A stretch of DNA of 28,671 nt from Micavibrio sp. UBA2705 (lineage in GTDB: Bacteria > Pseudomonadota > Alphaproteobacteria > Micavibrionales > Micavibrionaceae), in the NCBI GenBank assembly GCA_002354205.1, contig DELD01000051.1, positions 1 through 28,671 of the forward strand, written 5' to 3'. Made by a program: the position numbers and the translations under genes. The notes under the pieces are model-generated. The model was not told where the DNA came from. It ran no database searches and saw only the letters and a list, made by a program, of their open reading frames with translations. How positions within the stretch are numbered: position 1 is the stretch's first letter; each line of letters starts with the position of its first letter. Below are positions 24,549 through 28,671 of this stretch, one piece after another.

Positions 24549-25562
24549 TTATTGCGGCAGCGAGTCAGTATAAACTAAAATTCCTGAAACCAAAACCACC
24601 CATAGCAAAGTTAATGGCAAGAAAATTTTCCACCCCAGACGCATTAGCTGGTCGTAACGGTAACGCGGGAAAGTCGCCCGTGCCCATATAAACACGAATA
24701 ATATTAAACATGTTTTAAGAACGAACCAGATAATTTCAGGTACAACGCTTAATGCTTCGATGCCAAATGGTGGCAACCAGCCGCCTAAGAATAAGACAAC
24801 AGTAAGCGCACTCATCAAAATCATATTCGCATATTCACCAAGGAAGAACAGCGCATAAGACATGGATGAATATTCAACCATGAAACCGCCTGTAATTTCA
24901 GATTCGCCTTCAGGAAGGTCAAATGGCGCGCGGTTGGTTTCTGCCAGAATAGAAATAATAAAAACAATCAGCATCGGAAATAACAAAACCTGCATCCATA
25001 CAGGGCGGTCAGCTAGAACGATCTCTGTCAAATTAAGTGAGCCTGTCACGAGCAAAACATTGACAATAATGAGCCCCATAGAAACTTCATAAGAAATCAT
25101 TTGGGAAGCAGAGCGCATAGCCCCTAAAAATGCATATTTAGAGTTAGATGCCCAGCCTGCCATAATAATGCCGTAAACGCCCATTGATGACACAGCAAAT
25201 AAAAATAAGATACCGACATTTAAATCGGCCACAACAAGCTTCGCGCTTACAGGAATAACAACCCAAGACACCAAGGCCAGCATAAACAGCAAAATTGGCG
25301 CAATAATAAAAACAGGCTTATTTGATTGGGTTGGCACGATCGTTTCTTTTGAAAGAAGCTTAATGCCATCAGCAATGGGCTGAAGCAAACCAAACGGCCC
25401 AACAAGCATTGGGCCTTGGCGACGCTGCATAGCACCCATAACTTTACGTTCAGCATAGGTCATATACGCAACAGCGCCAATAACCGCACCGACCAAAACG
25501 CCGATATGTAGCAACATCATCGCGCCGGGAATAACATATATGTTCATAAATTCAGGTGACAT
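24549..25562 (-). CDS. nuoH: NADH-quinone oxidoreductase subunit H
   Basis: A 337-aa membrane subunit of complex I at the junction of the two arms, forming part of the quinone pocket. Signatures: YMTYAERKVMGAMQRRQGP, GLLQPIADGIKLLSKE, ETNRAPFDLPEGESEITGGF and RATFPRYRYDQLMRLGWK, with about eight hydrophobic helices. I chose the ATG at 25562 because AGGGG lies 9 nt upstream; a TTG at 25571 abuts that same AGGGG and is unlikely. No nuoG gene lies upstream: popZ is there instead, 64 bp away. Confidence 0.97.
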   Translation of the reverse strand: MSPEFMNIYVIPGAMMLLHIGVLVGAVIGAVAYMTYAERKVMGAMQRRQGPMLVGPFGLLQPIADGIKLLSKETIVPTQSNKPVFIIAPILLFMLALVSWVVIPVSAKLVVADLNVGILFLFAVSSMGVYGIIMAGWASNSKYAFLGAMRSASQMISYEVSMGLIIVNVLLVTGSLNLTEIVLADRPVWMQVLLFPMLIVFIISILAETNRAPFDLPEGESEITGGFMVEYSSMSYALFFLGEYANMILMSALTVVLFLGGWLPPFGIEALSVVPEIIWFVLKTCLILFVFIWARATFPRYRYDQLMRLGWKIFLPLTLLWVVLVSGILVYTDSLPQ

Positions 25563-25626
25563 TTCAAACAACCCCTAGATAGTAAGGTAACAAAATCGTA
25601 AAATTGAGGTAAAACAAAGAACAAAG

Positions 25627-26277
25627 CTAGTCTAAAGCTTTATCGACAAGGCGCTCCAGTTCTTTTTTCACAAGGCGCTCTGCAATCGCAGGCATATTCG
25701 CATCAACCCACTGACGAAGCATTGGACGCAACATATCGCGGACAATATCTTCCAATGTGTTGGTTTCATTCCCTGTGCGGGCAACCGGTATGCTTTGCGC
25801 TAAACGTTCAAAAGCACCTAGCGTAGCTTCGGCAGCATCCCCTTTAATAATACCATCAAGGGAATCGTCTATAATTTCTTCGATAACAGCAACCTCTTCA
25901 ACTTCAACATCATCGTTTTCATCTTCATCACTATCAAAGTCGATGTCAAAATCGCTCATCGGTGTTTCGTCTACCTCTGGGAGGATGTCATCATCTAAGG
26001 CGTCGTCCTCAACAAGCTCTTCCGTAAGCTCAAGAATCTCATCAGCGTCATCAACAGGCTCGGGATCTGGTGTAGCTGCTACCGGTTCAGGCTCAGGAGT
26101 GGCTTCCTGCTCTGGCTCTGGCTCTGGTTCAGGCTCTGGCACAGCTTCAGGCTCAATAACGGCCTCTGGCTCATTACTATCTTCAGAAATTTCTTCCTCG
26201 TCGTCATCTGATATAATCTGACGAATAGAAGCTAGAATTTCTTCAATTGATGGTTCTTCTTGATTTTCTTCTGACAT
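25627..26277 (-). CDS. popZ: Polar organizing protein PopZ (DUF2497)
   Basis: A 216-aa acidic protein matching PopZ, which forms a polar matrix that anchors the ParB-parS centromere and cell-cycle regulators in alphaproteobacteria. The N terminus (EEPSIEEILASIRQIISDDD) is the conserved binding helix. The middle (residues ~30-140) is very acidic and Pro-rich with repeated Pro-Glu. The C terminus (LEDIVRDMLRPMLRQWVDAN then AERLVKKELERL) is the oligomerisation module. It is slightly longer than the Caulobacter protein because of the acidic spacer. No strong ribosome-binding site is seen. It sits between the PIMT-like gene and nuoH. Confidence 0.95.
   Translation of the reverse strand: MSEENQEEPSIEEILASIRQIISDDDEEEISEDSNEPEAVIEPEAVPEPEPEPEPEQEATPEPEPVAATPDPEPVDDADEILELTEELVEDDALDDDILPEVDETPMSDFDIDFDSDEDENDDVEVEEVAVIEEIIDDSLDGIIKGDAAEATLGAFERLAQSIPVARTGNETNTLEDIVRDMLRPMLRQWVDANMPAIAERLVKKELERLVDKALD
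26110..26140 (-). repeat. Hexanucleotide repeat coding Pro-Glu in popZ
   Basis: Imperfect tandem copies of CCAGAG (- strand; TCTGGC phase on +) encode the Pro-Glu run in the disordered PopZ spacer. Such repeats can change copy number and so the spacer length. Confidence 0.7.
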
Positions 26278-26453
26278 TTTTTGAAGCCATTAACGATTCA
26301 TTTACTTTTTATACTTTGAATATATTGACCTAAGCGAAAGCTTTTGTCAAAGCGCTGAATAAGCTTAAAAAATATTATTCACCAGAAACTGGGAAAACAG
26401 TACACGAGGGTGTTTACAACGAGCTCTAATTTTACGCGCAACTTACAAGCGCC

Positions 26454-27119
26454 TTAAAAAGAGAACTTTGCTTCCCCAACAAAGCCTGTAAGAAAGTGTC
26501 CGCGTGTTTCAAAAAGCGTTTTTGTGTCGCAATGCCCATCGCTGCGCTTGGTTATCATGGTGGCACTGCCGCAGACATCATCCGCACTATCGCGCTGAAT
26601 ATAACAAAGGCGACCACCAACGTTAAGCTGCGCGAGCAAAGATTTAGGAATAACACTCGCCGCGCCATTTAACAAAATAACGTCATAGGGAGCGTGTTTT
26701 TTATCGCCATCTTGTAGCGGCGTATCAAAATGCAAAATATTTAACAGGTCTAGGTCAATAAGTGCTGCTTTGGCATGCTCAACAAAATCAGGCTGATCCT
26801 CCACTGCGACAACGGTTGTTGCGAGCTGTGATAAAATGGCCGCTGAATACCCCGTTGCGCCGCCAATATCAAGGACAACATCCGCGGGCTTAATATCCGC
26901 CGCATGAACAAGGCGCGCATGTGTCATTGGCGCCATTAAAAAGCGTTCATGCCCCAAAGGAAGATCGTTATCTGCGTATGCAATGCTACGCTGCGCCTGT
27001 GAAACAAATTTCTCTCTAGGTATATTGTTATATGCGTCCAAAACACGTTCTTCGTTTATACCGCAAGGGTGCAGCTGACATTCAACCATATTTTTACGTG
27101 CACCAGAAAAATCTGTCAT
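26454..27119 (-). CDS. Protein-L-isoaspartate O-methyltransferase family protein
   Basis: A 221-aa SAM-dependent methyltransferase of the PIMT fold. Evidence: N-terminal RKNMVECQLHPCGINEERVL, REKFVSQAQRSIAYADNDLP and the SAM loop VLDIGGATGYSAAIL (canonical GSGYQ-like Gly-rich loop). The active-site Ser/Thr segment of true PIMT (GQTIS-type) is replaced by GHERFLMAPMTHARL, as in the divergent alphaproteobacterial paralogues, so repair of isoaspartyl residues is doubtful. I prefer the second ATG (27119): AGGA is 8 nt before it but only 2 nt before the ATG at 27125. In many alphaproteobacteria this gene lies next to tolC and popZ; here tolC is missing. Confidence 0.85.
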   Translation of the reverse strand: MTDFSGARKNMVECQLHPCGINEERVLDAYNNIPREKFVSQAQRSIAYADNDLPLGHERFLMAPMTHARLVHAADIKPADVVLDIGGATGYSAAILSQLATTVVAVEDQPDFVEHAKAALIDLDLLNILHFDTPLQDGDKKHAPYDVILLNGAASVIPKSLLAQLNVGGRLCYIQRDSADDVCGSATMITKRSDGHCDTKTLFETRGHFLTGFVGEAKFSF

Positions 27120-27308
27120 ATTCATATTCCTAATTCAAAAACTGTAAGACGGTTAATAAGGGCGCTATAATCAGCATCCCTCAAAAATTACCATGCAAAT
27201 ATAACACGAAAAAATAATATAAAAAGCTGGATTTTATAAAACAAAGGTGATAATCCATATAAACCACTTCGGGGGCGCTGTTATTCAGGCCGCTCCAAAG
27301 ACTTATCA

Positions 27309-27382
27309 GGCGCGATGGCAGAGTGGCTATGCAGCGGATTGCAAATCCGTGTACACCGGTTCGATTCCGGTACTCGCCTCCA
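27309..27382 (+). tRNA. tRNA-Cys (anticodon GCA), probably a hybrid of two genes
   Basis: A 74-nt cloverleaf with encoded CCA. The anticodon loop TTGCAAA gives GCA (27341-27343); the T arm ACCGG-TTCGATT-CCGGT pairs perfectly. The acceptor stem does not: GGCGCGA faces ACTCGCC, with mismatches at pairs 5-68 (C/T) and 7-66 (A/A). Each half would pair perfectly with a different partner (TCGCGCC or GGCGAGT). The gene lies exactly where base composition changes. Confidence 0.85.
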
Positions 27383-27508
27383 AACAATCTTCTTGAAGAA
27401 AATTCCCCAATGCTTCCAGTATATCCCATGTGTTACAGGGGCTTGCCGGATACCTCGTGCGTTGGACTATGTGAACCCTGACTTAGCCGGGGATGGTTTC
27501 CTTGCAGG

Positions 27509-28057
27509 CTACTCAAAGTTCAACCATAGGTCCCCTGCCTTGTATCCACCCCGGATCAAGTACCCCGGATCATTGACCTCAGGATGCTGCTCTGCCCAAT
27601 CGCGGTATCGGTCATTCGTCACGACTTTGGCTCCCAGATCAAGCGCAGCGGTCAAAATTGCGGGGTCTGCGGGCGATCCTTTTGGGACCACCATCACACG
27701 TTCCTCTGGCAATCCCAAAGCCTTCGCCAGCGCCCCGTCATGTTGGTATTTCCCGCACAAGAGGTAACCAGCGTTGGCATCAAATACGACGCCGGGTGTG
27801 TATCCCGCCGCGCGAAGCTCCTGGACCACCTCCCGGAGCGTCTCGACTTGGGGAGTTCCGTCACGCCAATACATGACGTTTGAACCATCCAAGATCACCC
27901 AGCGCTTACTTCGCTTCGTGAGAGCTCTTAGGGCAAGAATCAGGCTGGCAAGAAAGGCCGGGCCCGTAACCAAGACGAACGCGGAGAAACCAGAAATGAG
28001 CAGGGTACCGACAAGCGCAATACTTGAGACGACGAGTAGTAAATACGGGGTTTTCAT
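27509..28057 (-). CDS. Membrane-anchored NYN/PIN-like ribonuclease
   Basis: A 182-aa protein with two hydrophobic segments (residues ~5-45: LLLVVSSIALVGTLLI and FVLVTGPAFLASLILAL), then a NYN (Zc3h12a-like) nuclease domain facing the cytoplasm. Acidic catalytic residues are visible: D57 in ILDGSNVMYW, D93 in VVFDANAGYL, D131 in SPADPAIL and D149 in VTNDRYRDWA. Such domains cleave RNA. I prefer the ATG at 28057, directly before the hydrophobic segment; a longer frame to 28258 overlaps the divergent gene and has no family resemblance. GC is nearly 60%, well above the rest of the window, so it probably comes from another genome or an inserted element. Confidence 0.8.
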   Translation of the reverse strand: MKTPYLLLVVSSIALVGTLLISGFSAFVLVTGPAFLASLILALRALTKRSKRWVILDGSNVMYWRDGTPQVETLREVVQELRAAGYTPGVVFDANAGYLLCGKYQHDGALAKALGLPEERVMVVPKGSPADPAILTAALDLGAKVVTNDRYRDWAEQHPEVNDPGYLIRGGYKAGDLWLNFE

Positions 28058-28078
28058 GGAAGCTTCGTAGCCCGCATC

Positions 28079-28438
28079 TTGGAAGAATGTGACGATCTCC
28101 TCTCCAAAGAGCGCCGGGCGCTGGGGACGGCCGATATTGCGAAAGAGCGTGGGATCCTTGCGAACCTTATCAAAAGAGAGAGGGAGCAGGCCTGTAAAGG
28201 CGGCGAGCAAGTCAATTTCGAAGCTGACAGAATTCAACATGCTTGCAATGTGATGCACCGACAGTTTTTGGGACTAAGCACCACGAGGGTTCTTTGCAAA
28301 ATCGAAGCTGCGCGGTTGCCCAAAGATGGGGAAACCCTGGATGACATCATCAATCAGCTCGGCAGTTTTCAAAGAAGCATTGCAGAGCGTTTGACAACTA
28401 TTGCCAAGCTGAGCGACCAAATCCGCGCCATAGAATAG
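28079..28438 (+). CDS. Small helical (coiled-coil) protein, function unknown
   Basis: A 119-aa frame with a TTG start; no ATG or GTG is available between the TTG and the upstream in-frame stop at 28040. The protein is charged and strongly helical throughout, with heptad-like segments (GETLDDIINQLGSFQRSIAE and LTTIAKLSDQIRAIE). The stretch VLCKIEAARLPKDG faintly recalls the signalling coiled coil of some chemotaxis receptors, but this is a resemblance only. It is divergent from the NYN nuclease gene with 21 bp between starts. It lies in the high-GC tail. Confidence 0.4.
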   Translation: MEECDDLLSKERRALGTADIAKERGILANLIKREREQACKGGEQVNFEADRIQHACNVMHRQFLGLSTTRVLCKIEAARLPKDGETLDDIINQLGSFQRSIAERLTTIAKLSDQIRAIE

Positions 28439-28441
28439 AGC

Positions 28442-28597
28442 ATGGCGCCGCGCTTTGTCTCCTGTGTGGTCAACCAAGCAGTGATCGGGGAGACAACAGT
28501 GGCTTGCGATCGCTGCCAAAACCGGTGGCGCTGTCGAGCCGAGCATCCAGGCGAGGGCTCAGCGGCGGACAAAAGACACGACGGATGGGGGGGTTAA
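28442..28597 (+). CDS. Possible 51-aa Cys-rich small ORF
   Basis: An ATG 3 bp after the helical-protein stop opens a 51-codon frame with VACDRCQNRWRC, a Cys-x2-Cys plus later Cys pattern that could be a small zinc ribbon. The frame ends in the poor-quality homopolymer stretch, so its C terminus is unreliable. Confidence 0.25.
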   Translation: MAPRFVSCVVNQAVIGETTVACDRCQNRWRCRAEHPGEGSAADKRHDGWGG

Positions 28598-28671
28598 CGG
28601 CGGGGGGGCGCCCCACGGGGGTTGTGGCGGCGGCCCCCCCCCCCCCCGGGGTGGGTGGGGGGGGGGCCCCT
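28585..28671. other. Homopolymer-rich terminal sequence, probably artefact
   Basis: The last ~85 bases are long G and C runs (up to 14 C in a row near 28635) unlike anything else in the window. This is typical of low-quality read or contig ends. No feature should be called here. Confidence 0.8.

Noticed and set aside
25757..26221. 154-codon Ser-rich open frame opposite popZ
   Set aside because: It is the antisense of the Pro-Glu/Asp-rich popZ spacer; the Ser/Gly runs are a by-product of that repeat.
26290..26304. Possible CtrA site (TTAA-N7-TTTA) upstream of popZ
   Set aside because: One base off the TTAA-N7-TTAA core and only a single site; too weak in this AT-rich gap to claim cell-cycle control.
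26345..26350. Perfect TTGACA (- strand) upstream of popZ
   Set aside because: The nearest good -10 (TATATT) is 20 bp away and the 17-bp position holds a poor match, so I do not call a promoter.
27315..27767. 150-codon open frame starting inside tRNA-Cys
   Set aside because: It begins within the tRNA and runs antisense through the end of the NYN nuclease gene; no family resemblance.
1..28671. CRISPR array, insertion sequence or prophage
   Set aside because: I saw no regularly spaced direct repeats, no transposase or integrase, and no phage structural gene on either strand.

Overview
The window reads as a contig end from an alphaproteobacterium of moderately low GC (roughly 40-45% by eye). 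The evidence is a PopZ polar-organizer gene, an NDUFS4-like complex I accessory subunit, an ECF sigma/NrsF (DUF1109) anti-sigma pair, a TIGR01459-type HAD hydrolase, type II DAHP synthase and an RpoH-type sigma factor. The exact order or family cannot be fixed from this sequence alone.

Layout: bases 1-14,400 are read almost entirely on the + strand. They hold the 3' part of rpoH, a convergent GNAT acetyltransferase, then a run of housekeeping genes: single-chain glycyl-tRNA synthetase, glutathione reductase, type II DAHP synthase, NAD synthetase, glutamyl-tRNA synthetase and TrmJ. These are followed by a 1595-codon gene under its own promoter. The - strand is used from about 27,100 down to 14,850: a PIMT-like methyltransferase, popZ, nuoH, nuoI, a HAD hydrolase, an MsbA-like ABC exporter, an alpha/beta hydrolase, a CBS protein with an NhaD/ArsB-type transporter, a DUF192 lipoprotein, tRNA-Pro, an ECF sigma/anti-sigma pair, the NDUFS4-like gene, tRNA-Arg and rlmA. 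The two arms meet in an AT-rich 450-bp region (14,397-14,849). It is full of inverted repeats and holds a promoter-terminator pair that looks like a small-RNA gene.

The most striking object is the 1595-aa protein. Its middle is an RNase J-like metallo-beta-lactamase/beta-CASP nuclease and its C-terminal part is an Exonuclease I (SbcB)-like DEDDh exonuclease, preceded by about 350 residues I do not recognise. I know of no described RNase J-ExoI fusion. One polypeptide would combine a 5'-acting or endonucleolytic RNase fold with a 3'-to-5' exonuclease fold.

From about 27,320 onward the sequence changes character: GC rises to nearly 60% and the genes are unrelated (a membrane-anchored NYN nuclease and a short helical protein). 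The tRNA-Cys at the border has two acceptor-stem mismatches, as if its 5' and 3' ends came from different tRNA genes. The last 90 bases are homopolymer-rich and look like poor-quality sequence. I therefore treat the tail as probably a misassembly or a foreign insertion, and would not assign its genes to the same organism without checking.
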